The position numbers were made by a program, and so were the translations under genes. From Streptomyces sp. NBC_01264 (GTDB lineage Bacteria; Actinomycetota; Actinomycetes; Streptomycetales; Streptomycetaceae), in NCBI RefSeq assembly GCF_026340675.1, contig NZ_JAPEOX010000002.1:1178001-1242000 (forward strand): a stretch of 64,000 nucleotides of DNA, given 5' to 3'. The notes under the pieces were generated by a model, which saw nothing but the letters and a program-made list of their open reading frames with translations, did not search any database and was not told where the DNA came from. Shown one piece after another: positions 53,445 to 63,072 of the stretch (positions within the stretch are counted from its first letter, which is position 1; each line of letters begins with the position of its first letter).

Positions 53445-54618
53445 GACCCTCCTCGACTTCCCCTTCTCCGCGCGCGGCGACCAGCTCCCCCACCAGGTGG
53501 AGGAGTTGCGGGACGAGCCGGTCAAGCGGGTTCGTACCATTGCCGGGGACGAAGCCTGGCTCGTGTCCTCCTACGAGCTGTGCAAGATGGTCCTTGAGGA
53601 TCCCAGGTTCAGCCTGAAGGACACCTCCGCCCCCGGGGTGCCCCGCCAGTACGCGCTGACGATCCCGCCCGAGGTCGTCAACAACATGGGCAACATCACC
53701 GGCGCCGGCCTGCGCAAGGCCGTCCTGAAGGCGATCAACCCCAAGACCGACGGCCTCACGGACTGGATGCGCGCCGAGGCCTCCGCCCTCGTCGACGGCC
53801 TCCTCACCCATGGGGCGCCGGTCGACCTGCGCGGCCAGTTCACCAACCCGTACGCCGAGAACCTGCACTGCCGCATCCTCGGCATCCCGCAGGCCGACGC
53901 CCCGCGCCTGGCGTCCAGCCTCGACATCGCGTTCATGAACTCGGCCTGCCCCGTCACCGGTGCCAAGCTCAACTGGGACCGGGACATGGCCTACATGGTC
54001 GAGCGCCTGGACGACCCCGCCACCACCGGGCTCGTCGCGGAGCTGGCGGCCCTGCGTGAGGACCCCCAGTACGCCCACCTCACGGACGAGATGCTCGCCA
54101 CGGTCGGGGTGACCTTCTTCGGCGCCGGCGTCATCTCCACCATGGGCTTCCTGACGATGGCCATCTTCTCCCTGCTCCAGAACCCGGACGTATGGGAGCA
54201 GTTGCGGAAGGCGCCGGAGAAGATCCCGGCCGCCGTGGACGAACTCCTGCGGGTCAACCTCTCGATCGCCGACGGCCTGCCCCGTCTCGCCCTCGAGGAC
54301 GTCACCCTCGGGGACGTCGAGGTGAAGAAGGGGGAGCTCCTCCTCGTGCTGGTCGAGGGCGCCAACACCGACGCCGCCGTCTACAGCGACCCCCACGTCG
54401 TCGACATCGACCGGGAGAACGCGGGCACCCACCTCTCCTTCGGCGGCGGACAGCACTACTGCCCCGCCACCGCCCTCGGCAAGCGGCACGCCGAGATCGC
54501 CATCGAGGTGCTCCTGGAGAAGATGCCCCGCCTCCAGCTCGCCGTGCCGGTCGACCAGCTCGTCTGGCGCACCCGCTTCATGAAGCGCATCCCCGAGCGG
54601 CTCCCCGTCCTGTGGTAG
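53434..54618 (+). CDS. Cytochrome P450, CYP121 (mycocyclosin synthase)-like
   Basis: A 394-residue P450. The heme loop is [14 protein letters not shown] (C343; the usual Gly two after Cys is Ala). [10 protein letters not shown] is the I-helix region. The protein parallels M. tuberculosis CYP121, which couples the two tyrosine rings of cyclo(Tyr-Tyr); the last nine residues IPERLPVLW match exactly from memory. Pocket residues Asn85, Phe168, Trp182 and Ser237 are kept (here N84, F167, W181, S235). Phe280, Gln385 and Arg386 become I278, M383 and K384. ATG 53434 follows GAAGGA and overlaps the CDPS stop, so the two enzymes are coupled. Confidence 0.93.
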   Translation: MSTETLLDFPFSARGDQLPHQVEELRDEPVKRVRTIAGDEAWLVSSYELCKMVLEDPRFSLKDTSAPGVPRQYALTIPPEVVNNMGNITGAGLRKAVLKAINPKTDGLTDWMRAEASALVDGLLTHGAPVDLRGQFTNPYAENLHCRILGIPQADAPRLASSLDIAFMNSACPVTGAKLNWDRDMAYMVERLDDPATTGLVAELAALREDPQYAHLTDEMLATVGVTFFGAGVISTMGFLTMAIFSLLQNPDVWEQLRKAPEKIPAAVDELLRVNLSIADGLPRLALEDVTLGDVEVKKGELLLVLVEGANTDAAVYSDPHVVDIDRENAGTHLSFGGGQHYCPATALGKRHAEIAIEVLLEKMPRLQLAVPVDQLVWRTRFMKRIPERLPVLW

Positions 54619-54644
54619 CCGCCCGGTAGGACGCACCTGGGCGG
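54619..54644. terminator. Small hairpin between convergent P450 and beta-galactosidase genes
   Basis: CCGCCC (54619-54624) pairs with GGGCGG (54639-54644) around a 14-base loop, in the 27-bp gap between two convergent stop codons. Weak but well placed. Confidence 0.4.
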
Positions 54645-54645
54645 G

Positions 54646-56409
54646 TCAGTCCTCGGACCCGCCCAGGTCGGGACGGTCGCGCAGCTCTACGGTGCGGGTG
54701 GCCGAGGCGTGCAGTTCGAGGACGGTGATCTCGTTGCGGCCCGCCCGGAGCACCGGTGCGGGGACGTACAGGGTGGCCTGGGCGCCGCGCGACCAGTACC
54801 GGCCCAGGGCGAAACCGTTGATCCAGACACAGCCCTTGGTCCAGCCGGGCAGCGCCAGGAAGCTGTCGGCCGGCTCTTCGACGTCGGCGTACCCGCGGTG
54901 GAAGGCGGGGCCCACCGGGGGTGCGGCCGGGTCGAAGTCGCCGAAGGGCAGACGGGCGAGGTGTGCGGGATCGTCCAGGGGCAGGGGCCGGCTGGTCCAG
55001 CGTTCCGGGGCGCGGCCGTTGACGAGGACCTCGCCGAGAAGGCCCTTGCGGTCGTGGATGCCGGGCCCGTAGTTGACCCGCCCCTGGTTCTCGACGAGTA
55101 CGGACAGCCGGGCTCCGGGGCGGGGGACGGTGAAGGCGAGGGCGTGCTCGTGGCCCTCGCGTTCGAGTACGCCGACGGGCTGTCCGTCGACGAAGACCTG
55201 CGCGCGGTCGCGGACGTCCTCGGCGTACAGCACGGCCGAGCCGGCGGCCGCGGCCCGCGTCTCGTACAGGACGAAGCCGAAGCCCTGGCCGAGTTCCTCC
55301 ATCGTGAGCGGCCGGTGGCTCTCCACCGGTCGGCCGAGGAGGTCGGCGCACTCCAACAGGGGTGCGGATGCGGTGAGTTCGACGGGCCCGTGAGCGAGCT
55401 TCGGGCCGGGTGCGGGCACCGGTCCTCCGGGGACGGGGCCGTGCTTCGCGAGGACCTCCCGGAAGGCGGTGTACTTGGCCGTGGGATCGCCGGCCTCGTC
55501 CAGGAGCGCGTCGTAGTCGTACGAGGTGACCGTGGGCCGGTACGTTCCCTTGTCGTTCGCGCCGTTGGTGAAGCCGAAGTTCGTCCCGCCGTGGAACATG
55601 TAGATGTTCACGGAGGCTCCGGCCGCGAGCAGCCGGTCCAGGTCGGCCGCGGCGTCCTCGGCCTCGCGCACCGTATGGGGTCCGCCCCAGTGGTCGAACC
55701 AGCCGACCCAGAACTCCGAGCACATCAAGGGCCCTTCGGGCCGGTGGGCGCGCAACCGCGCGAGCCCGGCTTCGACCTTGCCGCCGAAGTTGACGGTGCT
55801 CAGCACTCCTTCCACGCTGCCGCGGGCGAGGTCCGCGGGCTGGTCGCAGGTGAACAGCGGTACGTCCACCCCGTGCCGGCGCAGCAGTCCGGCCAGTTCG
55901 GCGAGGTAGCCGGGGTCCTGCCCGTAGGCCCCGTACTCGTTCTCGAGCTGGACGGCGAGCACCGGGCCGCCCCGGCTGCCCAGCCGGGACAGCAGGGGCG
56001 GCAGGAGAGCGCCGAGGTACTCGTCCACGGCCCGCAGGAAACGCGGGTCGCGGCTGCGCAGGGCGATGCCCTCCTCGGTGAGGAGCCACGGGGGCAGGCC
56101 GCCGCCCTCCCATTCCGCGCAGATGTACGGGCCCGGGCGCAGCAGGACGTGCAGGCCCTCGGCGGCGGCGAGGTCGAGGAACCGGGGCAGGTCGAGACCC
56201 GCGTCGAGCCGGAACTCCCCGCGCCGTGGGGCGTGGAGGTTCCACGGGACGTAGGTCTCGACCGTGTTGAGCCCCAGCACGCGGGCCTTGTGGAGCCGGT
56301 CGGTCCATTGCTCCGGATAAACACGGAAGTAGTGCAGTGCACCGGAGACGATGCGGAACGGCCGGTCGTCGAGACGGAAGCCGTCTGCGGCGATCTCCAG
56401 TCGGGGCAT
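54646..56409 (-). CDS. GH35 beta-galactosidase
   Basis: A 587-residue intracellular-type glycoside hydrolase. The TIM barrel starts with SGALHYFRVYPEQWTDRLHKARVLGLNTVETYVPWNLHAP, the acid/base is E158 in QLENEYG, and the nucleophile is E232 in MCSEFWVGWFDHWGG. The C-terminal part holds the jelly-roll domains ending LHASATRTVELRDRP. It releases terminal beta-galactose from oligosaccharides. No signal peptide is present, fitting action on imported sugars. ATG 56409 follows AGGAG; the preceding GH5 gene ends 39 bp upstream. Last gene of the sugar operon. Confidence 0.93.
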   Translation of the reverse strand: MPRLEIAADGFRLDDRPFRIVSGALHYFRVYPEQWTDRLHKARVLGLNTVETYVPWNLHAPRRGEFRLDAGLDLPRFLDLAAAEGLHVLLRPGPYICAEWEGGGLPPWLLTEEGIALRSRDPRFLRAVDEYLGALLPPLLSRLGSRGGPVLAVQLENEYGAYGQDPGYLAELAGLLRRHGVDVPLFTCDQPADLARGSVEGVLSTVNFGGKVEAGLARLRAHRPEGPLMCSEFWVGWFDHWGGPHTVREAEDAAADLDRLLAAGASVNIYMFHGGTNFGFTNGANDKGTYRPTVTSYDYDALLDEAGDPTAKYTAFREVLAKHGPVPGGPVPAPGPKLAHGPVELTASAPLLECADLLGRPVESHRPLTMEELGQGFGFVLYETRAAAAGSAVLYAEDVRDRAQVFVDGQPVGVLEREGHEHALAFTVPRPGARLSVLVENQGRVNYGPGIHDRKGLLGEVLVNGRAPERWTSRPLPLDDPAHLARLPFGDFDPAAPPVGPAFHRGYADVEEPADSFLALPGWTKGCVWINGFALGRYWSRGAQATLYVPAPVLRAGRNEITVLELHASATRTVELRDRPDLGGSED

Positions 56410-56448
56410 GCCGTGCGCTCCTAGGGGAGGAGGGGAGGGGGAACGGGG

Positions 56449-58400
56449 TCAGCCCAGGGGGCGGCAGAGCAGGGCGTCGGGGACACCGCCGTGGTTCCAC
56501 TTCCAGGTGTGGGCGACCCCGGCGACGTACTCGGTGTCGTTGCACTGGCCCTTGTACTTGCCGGGGGCCCAGTCGCTGGCGTTCGAGCCGCCGGTGGCGG
56601 GGCGGTTGTCACCCTTGTCGAACCAGAGCAGGCGGTTCGTGACGGGCAGGGTGGCGGCGGCCGGGGCGCAGAGCAGGGCCGACATGGCGTTGCCGCGGAC
56701 GCTGTAGCCGACCGCGAAGGAGTTGGCGGGGCATTGCAGCTTGTTGTAGCCGCTCGCCCAGTCGCCCCCGGTGACGAATCGCTCGTCCGTGACCGTGGTC
56801 CAGGCGCCGCCCGCCTTGGCGGGTCCGCCCGCGTCGGTGCACAGACCCCGGCCGGAGCTGCGGGCCAGGCCCGTCAGCCGTTCGGAGTCCGGGCAGTTGC
56901 CCTTCCGGTTGCCCGGGGACCAGTCCGCCCTGGCGGACATGACGGCGGAGACGTTGTAGTCGGCGTGGTCGAGATCGAGCATGTTCCAGTGGCTGACCTG
57001 CGGTACCTGGCCGGTCCGGCCGGCGGTCCCGACGAGCCTGTTCCAGTCGTCGGCGCGCCAGTCGCCGCCGTCCTCGATGCCCTGGCGGGCGCCGGTCGCC
57101 GCGTAGGACAGCAGCGCCCAGTTGTCCATCGGGGCTCCGGCCGCGTCGGTCCAGCCGACGAGGGGCCAGATCGCGAAGTCCGTGTCGTTGGCCACGAGGA
57201 TGTCGGTGAAAATGCGCAGCCAGGCCTTCTCCTTGGCGTTGTCGGAGCCGCGGCCGCCGGCCCCGAACTCGCTGATCCACACCGGAGCGGTGAAGTGCTG
57301 GCCGGCCCGGGTGACGAACAGTGCCTCGGAGTCGACCACCTGGGCGAGCTGCTGGGGGGTGAAGTCCTGGTAGCGGGGGTCGTTGGTGGAGCCGGGTCCG
57401 CTGCCGGCGCCGGTGTTGGCGGGGCCGGTGTAGGCGTAGAAGTGCGCGGAGTAGACGAGCTTGCCCGATTCGATCAGCGTGTGGGAGAGGTTGGCGACCG
57501 GTGTCAGCTGCGGCCGTCCGTGCGGGAGTCCCGCGAGCGGGATGCCGTACCAGTTGATGCCTTCCATGACGATCAGGGTGTCGGGGGCGGCGCGCAGGAT
57601 CCGGTTCCCGGCCTCTTCGTAGGCCGCGTAGGCGTCGTGGTCGTCGTACCAGCCCCAGTTGGGGTCGTCCCAGGTGTCGCGGCGCACTCGTTGCGCAGGT
57701 CGGCGCCGACCACCCGCTTGTCCGCCTTGTAGCGGTTCACCATGAACACCCAGTCGTCCAGCCACTGCTGGGTGCTCTGGCTGCTGTTCCACCGCTCGTT
57801 CCCGTCGAGGCCGCAGCAGAAGCGGGCGGTGGTGGTGTGGTTGTTGAGGATGACCGCGAATCCGTCGGCGGTGAGCGCCGCGATGACCGCGTCGAGGACC
57901 TGCAGCGGGGTCTTGCCCTTCAGTTGCGGGTTGGCGGCGACCGCGGCGTCCGGGACGGGGACGGTGTCGTGGACGAGGGCGTTGGAGAACGGCAGCCGGA
58001 TGCTGTTGAGGCCCAGTCCGTGGAAGTCGGCCAGGATGGCGGAGACGGGGGCGCGGTCCAGGCCGAGGGGCATGCTGTGGGCGGATATGCCCTGGTGGTG
58101 GTTGGCGGGATCGTTGACGTCCCCGCTGCCGGTCCATGTCCCTTGGGCACCGGCCCAGTTGCCCGCCTTGAGCTTGAAGCGGTTGCCCGCGGCGTCGACG
58201 ATCCAGCGGCCCCGGGTGCTGAGCGGGGCGGTCCAGGAGACGGCCAGCTCGGGACCGGTCAGGACGGCGGGCGCTGGTGGGGCGCCGGCCGCGGTGGGAA
58301 CGGCGGCCGTCGCACCGGCCGCGGTGGTGGTGGTGAGGAGCAGCGCGGACAGCACGGCGAGTGCCGAGGCCGCGCGTCGGAGCAGTGGTGTGCCTGTCAC
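56449..58400 (-). pseudogene. GH5 secreted glycanase broken by a one-base frameshift
   Basis: The gene starts at GTG 58400 (AAGGA six bases before) with a signal peptide (LAVLSALLLTTTTAAGATA) and the GH5 barrel (SIRLPFSNALV, VILNNHTTTARFCCG, VGADLRNE). Directly after the catalytic E238 codon (57687-57689) the frame breaks: CGCAACGAGTGCGC should read GAGGTGCGC. With one G restored it continues RRDTWDDPNWGWYD ... VWISEFGAGG (nucleophile Glu) and ends in a C-terminal region with DW-x2-G-type repeats (SDWAPGKYKGQCNDTEYVAG). The total 1952 bp plus one equals 651 codons, so a single deletion explains everything. Cellulase or mannanase activity cannot be told apart. Confidence 0.82.
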
Positions 58401-58496
58401 GTTGGATCCTTCGGAGAGGGAGGATGGCCGTGGAGTGCGGTGGACTGCTGTGCGGTGCCGTGCCGTGCCGTTTCGTGCGCTTCGTGCGCTTCGTGC

Positions 58497-59342
58497 TCAG
58501 CCCTTGAGGCCGCTGGTGGCGATGCCCGCCACGATGTAGCGCTGGGCGACCAGGAACATGACGACCAGGGGGACGATCGTCACGACGGCCCCGGCGAACA
58601 GGCCGGGCAGGTTGATGGTCTGCGAGGTGAGGAACGTCGACAAGGCGATCTGGGCCGTCCAGGCCGACGGGTCCTGTCCGATGACCAGGGGCCACAGGAA
58701 GGAGTTCCAGCTGTCGATGAAGGCCAGTGCGCCGAGCGAGGCGAGCATCGCCCCCGAGTTGGGCAGGGCGATCCGGCGGTAGAGGCCGAACCAGCCGAGC
58801 CCGTCCAGCCGCCCGGCCTCTTCGATCTCGGCCGGGAACTGGAGGTAGAAGTTGCGGAACAGCAGGACGGCGAAGGGGTTGAACAGCCCGGGCGCGATGA
58901 TGCCCCACAGCGTGTTCACCCCGCCCAGGGAGCCCACCACGACGAAGGTCGGTACGAAGGTCACCGAGCCGGGAATCATCAGGGTGGCGACCACCAGGGC
59001 CAGCAGGACGCCGCGTCCGCGGACCGGGATCCTGGCGAAGGCGTAGCCGGCGGCGGAGGCCAGGAGCGTGGAGACGGGGGCCGTGATGAGGGCGATCACG
59101 GTGGAGTTCCCCAGCGCCCGGCCCATGGACAGGGTCGGGTCGTCGAAGAGCGCGGTGAAGTTCTCGAAGTGCATCGTCGACGGCCACCAGGTCCAGTCCG
59201 GCGACGTGATGCCCCGGGCGTCCATCAAGGAGCCCCGCAGCATCAGGTAGAAGGGCGTCAGGAAGGCCGTCGTCAGCAGGCCCACCAGTAGTCCGCGCGC
59301 GCCCAGCCGCAGCGCTCCGGGCAGTCTCGCCGCGGTCCTCAC
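58497..59342 (-). CDS. Sugar ABC transporter permease (MalG type)
   Basis: A 281-residue membrane protein with six helices, beginning RTAARLPGALRLGARGLLVGLLTTAFLTPFYLML. The coupling motif of the CUT1 family reads EAGRLDGLGWFGLYRRIALPNSGAML (EAA-x3-G type). It forms the channel with the upstream permease; the ATPase is not encoded here, as usual in Streptomyces where a shared MsiK serves many systems. GTG 59342 overlaps the upstream stop by 4 bp (GTGA). Confidence 0.92.
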   Translation of the reverse strand: MRTAARLPGALRLGARGLLVGLLTTAFLTPFYLMLRGSLMDARGITSPDWTWWPSTMHFENFTALFDDPTLSMGRALGNSTVIALITAPVSTLLASAAGYAFARIPVRGRGVLLALVVATLMIPGSVTFVPTFVVVGSLGGVNTLWGIIAPGLFNPFAVLLFRNFYLQFPAEIEEAGRLDGLGWFGLYRRIALPNSGAMLASLGALAFIDSWNSFLWPLVIGQDPSAWTAQIALSTFLTSQTINLPGLFAGAVVTIVPLVVMFLVAQRYIVAGIATSGLKG

Positions 59343-60340
59343 GAGCGGCTCACCCCTCGCTCCTGCCCGAATCCCGTGAAGCGCCCCTGGATCAGGGTCA
59401 CCCCGACGATCAGGGCGGTGAGTACGAAGGCTCCGGCCGATCCCAGTCCGTAGTCCTGGCTGCCCATCGCGGTGTTGTACAGGTAGCCCAGCGGAGTCTG
59501 GACGGGGGCGCCGCCGGTGCCGGAGAGCCCGCTGTTGAAGAGGTTGTAGAACTCGTCGAAGGCCTGGAAGGCGGCGATGAACAGGAGCATCAGCACGGCG
59601 ACGGAGGTTCCCCGCAGCATCGGGAGCGTGATCCTGCGCAGCAGCCGCAGGCCGGTCGCGCCGTCGAGGGCCGCGGCTTCGTAGAGCTCCTCGGGGATGC
59701 TCTGGAGGCCGGCCAGGAAGAGCACCATGTAGAAGCCGACCTGGAGCCAGAGCCGCAGGGTGACCAGCACGATCCAGTACAGCGGTGGTGTGGTGGTCTG
59801 CAGCCAGGGCACCGGTTCCATGCCGAACCAGCCGCCGAGGGTGTTGGCGACGCCGGCCGGGAGCCCGTTGAACAGGCACATCTTCCACAGGAGCGAGGCG
59901 GCGACGTAGGACACGGCCGCCGGGACGAGGAAGACGGTGCGCAGTACCGCGCGCCCCCGCCGGATCCGGTGCACCAGCAGGGCGAGCCCGAGGGAGGACG
60001 CGAAGGTGACCGGCACGATGAAGGCGGTGAACAGCAGGATCTGCGTCAGGGAGCCGCGGAACGTCCCGTCGGAGAGCAGGGTCCGGTAGTTGTCCAGTCC
60101 CACCCACCGGCTGGGGGCGATGGTGCCGCGCGCGTCGCTCAGGCTGAGCAGGAAGCTCCAGCCGATGGCGACGTACTTGAAGACGCCGAGGCCGATCAGG
60201 ACCGGAGCGGTGAGCAGCGCGAAGGCGATCCGGCCGGAGCGGCCCGCGCGGGAGCGGCCGGTGCGGGCCGCACCCGAGGTGGAGCGCCCGGGTGGTCCGG
60301 GCAGCCCGGACCGCCGTGTGGTTTCCGGTGCGCAGAGCAT
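59339..60340 (-). CDS. Sugar ABC transporter permease (MalF type)
   Basis: A 333-residue permease. A basic N-terminus is followed by IAFALLTAPVLIGLGVFKYVAIGWSFLLSLSDARG and further helices; YEAAALDGATGLRLLRRITLPMLRGTS is the EAA coupling loop. The start ATG 60340 shares one base with the stop of the sugar-binding gene (TGATG), so the transport genes are translationally coupled. Confidence 0.92.
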   Translation of the reverse strand: MLCAPETTRRSGLPGPPGRSTSGAARTGRSRAGRSGRIAFALLTAPVLIGLGVFKYVAIGWSFLLSLSDARGTIAPSRWVGLDNYRTLLSDGTFRGSLTQILLFTAFIVPVTFASSLGLALLVHRIRRGRAVLRTVFLVPAAVSYVAASLLWKMCLFNGLPAGVANTLGGWFGMEPVPWLQTTTPPLYWIVLVTLRLWLQVGFYMVLFLAGLQSIPEELYEAAALDGATGLRLLRRITLPMLRGTSVAVLMLLFIAAFQAFDEFYNLFNSGLSGTGGAPVQTPLGYLYNTAMGSQDYGLGSAGAFVLTALIVGVTLIQGRFTGFGQERGVSRS

Positions 60341-61617
60341 CAGCCGCGCTGCTTGTCGATGGCGCCCTGGGCCTGCCTCACCGCATCCGCGAGGACCTCC
60401 GCCGGGGCCACCTGCCCGCCGACGATCTTCGCGGCGGCTGCCGTGAAGGCGGAGCTGACGGCGGTGTCCCAGGTGCCCGGGTTGGACTTGCCGTACTTGG
60501 CGGCCAGATCCACGGCATCCTTCGCGGCTCCGTCGGTGAGCTTCGCGGCCCCGGCCGCCACCGACTTGCGGGGCGGGACGTGGAACCCGTAGCTCTCGGC
60601 CCAGTCCTTCTGCAGGTCCGTCTGCCGGATCCACAGCCACTGGACGAACTTCTTCGCGGCGTCGGCGTTCCCGCTCTTGGCGTTGACGCAGCTGGTCCAC
60701 CCGCCGACACGTACGACGGGGCTGCCCCCGGCCTTGAAGGCGGGCCAGGGCAGGACGCCGAAGTCCTCGCCGAGCGCGGCCTTGACGGCCGGCATCGCCC
60801 ACAGGCCGCACCACTGCATCGGGACGACGTTCTGCGTGAGGGCGGACGGGTCCCACCAGTCGGTGGTGAATCCGAGCAGCAGGGACTTGTCCTCGTGTAG
60901 GCGCTTCAGGCCGGTCAGGGCCTCCAGGGCCTGCGGGGAGCCGAAGGTCACCTTGCCCCCGGTCACCAGGTCGCCGCCGTTCGAGCGGACGGCGAGGATC
61001 GGGCTGTCGCCCAGCCCGTCGTTGCCGAGGAACAGGCCCTTGCCGGACTTGGTGGTGAGGGCCCTGGCCGCCGCGGCCAGCTCGTCGAAGGTGGTGGGCG
61101 GGGTGATGCCGGCCTTGGTCAGCGCGCTCTTGCGGAAGTACAGCATCATGACGTCGTCGATCATCTTGACGCCGTAGAGCTTGCCGTCGACGCCCACGCC
61201 GGCGACGGCGTTGTCGTTGAAGTCCGACCGGTCGCCGCCGTAGAGCTCGTCGAGGGCGGCGATCTGACCGCGGCGTGCCAGGCTCTCGCTGAAGTCGCCG
61301 ATCTCGAAGACGTCCGGGGCCGCGTCCGTGAGCAGGGTCGCGTTGAGCTTGCCGGAGTAGTCGCCGGGGACCCAGGTGACCTTGACGGCTATGTCCGGGT
61401 GGGCCTTGGTGAAGGCGGTCGCGTAACGCAGCGCGGCCTGCTGCGTGCCGACCTCGCCGTACGCGTGGTACCAGACGTTCAGGGTGGTCTTCGCCCCGGA
61501 GGAGGCACCCGCGGTCGGGTCGGTGGAGCAGGCGGTGGTCACCACCGCTCCGGCGGCGATCAACAGCGATCCGCCGAGAAAACGCCGTCGGCTAAGCTCG
61601 GTTCCGTGCGCGCTCAT
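60340..61617 (-). CDS. Sugar ABC transporter substrate-binding lipoprotein
   Basis: A 425-residue extracytoplasmic binding protein. A twin-arginine-type leader (LSRRRFLGGSLLIAAGAVVTT) ends in lipobox AC-S. The mature part begins with a linker and TTLNVWYHAYGEVGTQQAALRYATAFTKAHPDIAVKVTW, typical for solute-binding family 1. It captures oligosaccharides for the two permeases that follow. ATG 61617 follows AAGGA at 6 bp. The sugar is probably a galactose- or mannose-containing oligomer, judged from the glycosidases. Confidence 0.92.
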   Translation of the reverse strand: MSAHGTELSRRRFLGGSLLIAAGAVVTTACSTDPTAGASSGAKTTLNVWYHAYGEVGTQQAALRYATAFTKAHPDIAVKVTWVPGDYSGKLNATLLTDAAPDVFEIGDFSESLARRGQIAALDELYGGDRSDFNDNAVAGVGVDGKLYGVKMIDDVMMLYFRKSALTKAGITPPTTFDELAAAARALTTKSGKGLFLGNDGLGDSPILAVRSNGGDLVTGGKVTFGSPQALEALTGLKRLHEDKSLLLGFTTDWWDPSALTQNVVPMQWCGLWAMPAVKAALGEDFGVLPWPAFKAGGSPVVRVGGWTSCVNAKSGNADAAKKFVQWLWIRQTDLQKDWAESYGFHVPPRKSVAAGAAKLTDGAAKDAVDLAAKYGKSNPGTWDTAVSSAFTAAAAKIVGGQVAPAEVLADAVRQAQGAIDKQRG

Positions 61618-61768
61618 GTCGCATCCTTCCGTGAGGGTAGGCGGGATGTGGGTGTGCCCGGCGCGGCCGGTGCCCTCCATCAGTGCTTGCCGGCAGTGAG
61701 GGGCACCGGCCGGGTGAGCCGGAGGTGGTGTTGCGGGTGTTGCGGGCATTGCGGGTATGGCCGGTCGA

Positions 61769-62953
61769 CTACGGGAGTGCCGCCGCGGCCGTGCTCGGCG
61801 GGAACAGAGCCTGGACCGCCACCGCGGCGGCTCCGCGGGCCCACTCCTCCCAGGGGAGCGGGCGCAGGGACAGGGGGCATTTGACCGCGGCCCCGAAGGC
61901 GTGTGCCGCGTAGGCGTCCTTGATGTGCTGTCCGAACAGGTCGTAGGTGCCCGCTCCCTCGCCGCTGACCACGACGCGTTCCGGGCCCACGAGGTTGACC
62001 AGGGCGGCGATGCCGACGCCGATCGCGCGGCCCGCCCGGGCGAAGGCCTCGCGTGCCACGGGGTCCCCGGCGCGGGCCAGCTCCACGGCGCGCTCGAAGG
62101 CGAGGTCGGGCACGCCCGTCCCGCGGCGGACCGCTTCGAGGATCGCGCCGGTCGAGGCGATGGCCTCGACGCAGCCGACCGCACCGCAGCGGCAGCGCGG
62201 ACCGGCCGGGTCCACGCAGACGTGCCCCAGTTCCCCGGCCACGCCGTAGGCGCCGGTCACCAGTTGTCCGTTGACGACGAGCGCGGAGCCGATCCCCGCG
62301 CCGATCGTGACCAGTGCGAAGTAGCCGGTGCCGACCCCTTCCCCGAACCAGTGCTCGGCGATGGTCAGTGCTTTGACGTCGTTCTCGACGGTGACCGTCA
62401 GACCGGTGGTACCGGCGAGGATCTCCGCGAGCGGTACGTCGCGCCAGCCGAGGCGGCCGGAGAAGCGGACCCGGCCGCCGCCGCGGTCCACGTCCCCCGA
62501 GACGGCGATGCCGAGATGCCGGGTGCGGTCGCGGAACGCGGTGTCGGAGTCGAGCAGTTCGTCGACCAGCTCGGTCAACATTCCCGCCATGGAGGCGGGT
62601 TCGTGACTGTCGAGGGTCCGCTCGGCCGTGGCCCGGACCCGGGCCCGCAAATCGCACACCACGCCGAACAGGCGGTCGTCACTGATCCTGACCCCTACGA
62701 AGAACTCCCGGTCCGGGGTGATCGCCAGCGGGTTGACCGGCCGGCCGGCCCCGGGAGCGGTGCGCTCCGGCGGGAGTTCGTACAGGTACCCGTCGTCGAT
62801 GAGCGGCCTCGCGGCCTTGGTGATGGCCGTCGAGGAGAGCCCGGTCCTGCGCGCGAGCTCCACCCGACTGAGGGGCCCCTCGGCCAGGAGCAGGGCGAGG
62901 ACCGCCGTTTCGGCGGGTGCGGAGACCAGGGGCAGCTGTTGGTTTCGAAACAC
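61769..62953 (-). CDS. ROK-family transcriptional regulator
   Basis: A regulator of 394 residues from GTG 62953 (TTG 62971 would add six). The winged helix-turn-helix is at the N-terminus (ETAVLALLLAEGPLSRVELARRTGLSSTAITKAARPLIDDGYLYE), then the ROK sugar-kinase-like domain with VENDVKALTIAEHWFGEG, IGAGIGSALVVNGQLVTG, GELGHVCVDPAGPRCRCGAVGCVEAIAS (CxCGxxGCxE zinc motif). It most likely represses this sugar locus until the sugar binds. It lies between the divergent alpha-galactosidase gene and the transport operon. Confidence 0.9.
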   Translation of the reverse strand: MFRNQQLPLVSAPAETAVLALLLAEGPLSRVELARRTGLSSTAITKAARPLIDDGYLYELPPERTAPGAGRPVNPLAITPDREFFVGVRISDDRLFGVVCDLRARVRATAERTLDSHEPASMAGMLTELVDELLDSDTAFRDRTRHLGIAVSGDVDRGGGRVRFSGRLGWRDVPLAEILAGTTGLTVTVENDVKALTIAEHWFGEGVGTGYFALVTIGAGIGSALVVNGQLVTGAYGVAGELGHVCVDPAGPRCRCGAVGCVEAIASTGAILEAVRRGTGVPDLAFERAVELARAGDPVAREAFARAGRAIGVGIAALVNLVGPERVVVSGEGAGTYDLFGQHIKDAYAAHAFGAAVKCPLSLRPLPWEEWARGAAAVAVQALFPPSTAAAALP

Positions 62954-62991
62954 GGGTGCAACGTAGAGCAAATAAATAACTTCGTCCAGTA

Positions 62992-63021
62992 TTGATTTCG
63001 GGACCGGGTCAGCCCTAGCCT
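62992..63021 (+). promoter_or_regulatory. Candidate promoter of the alpha-galactosidase gene
   Basis: TTGATT (62992-62997), 18-bp spacer, TAGCCT (63016-63021). Just upstream lies an AT-rich stretch AATAAATAACTTCG (62971-62984) that may hold the ROK-regulator site. The distance to GTG 63073 is 51 bp. Confidence 0.4.
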
Positions 63022-63072
63022 CTGGCCAACTCCTTGCCCGTACACGGGCCTTCGACCTCAGGGGACCCCTTC

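Noticed and set aside
62942..62951. GTTTCGAAAC palindrome as the ROK operator
   Set aside because: It lies inside the start of the regulator's coding region (codons 1-4 from GTG 62953), and a 10-bp palindrome there may be chance; kept out of the feature list.
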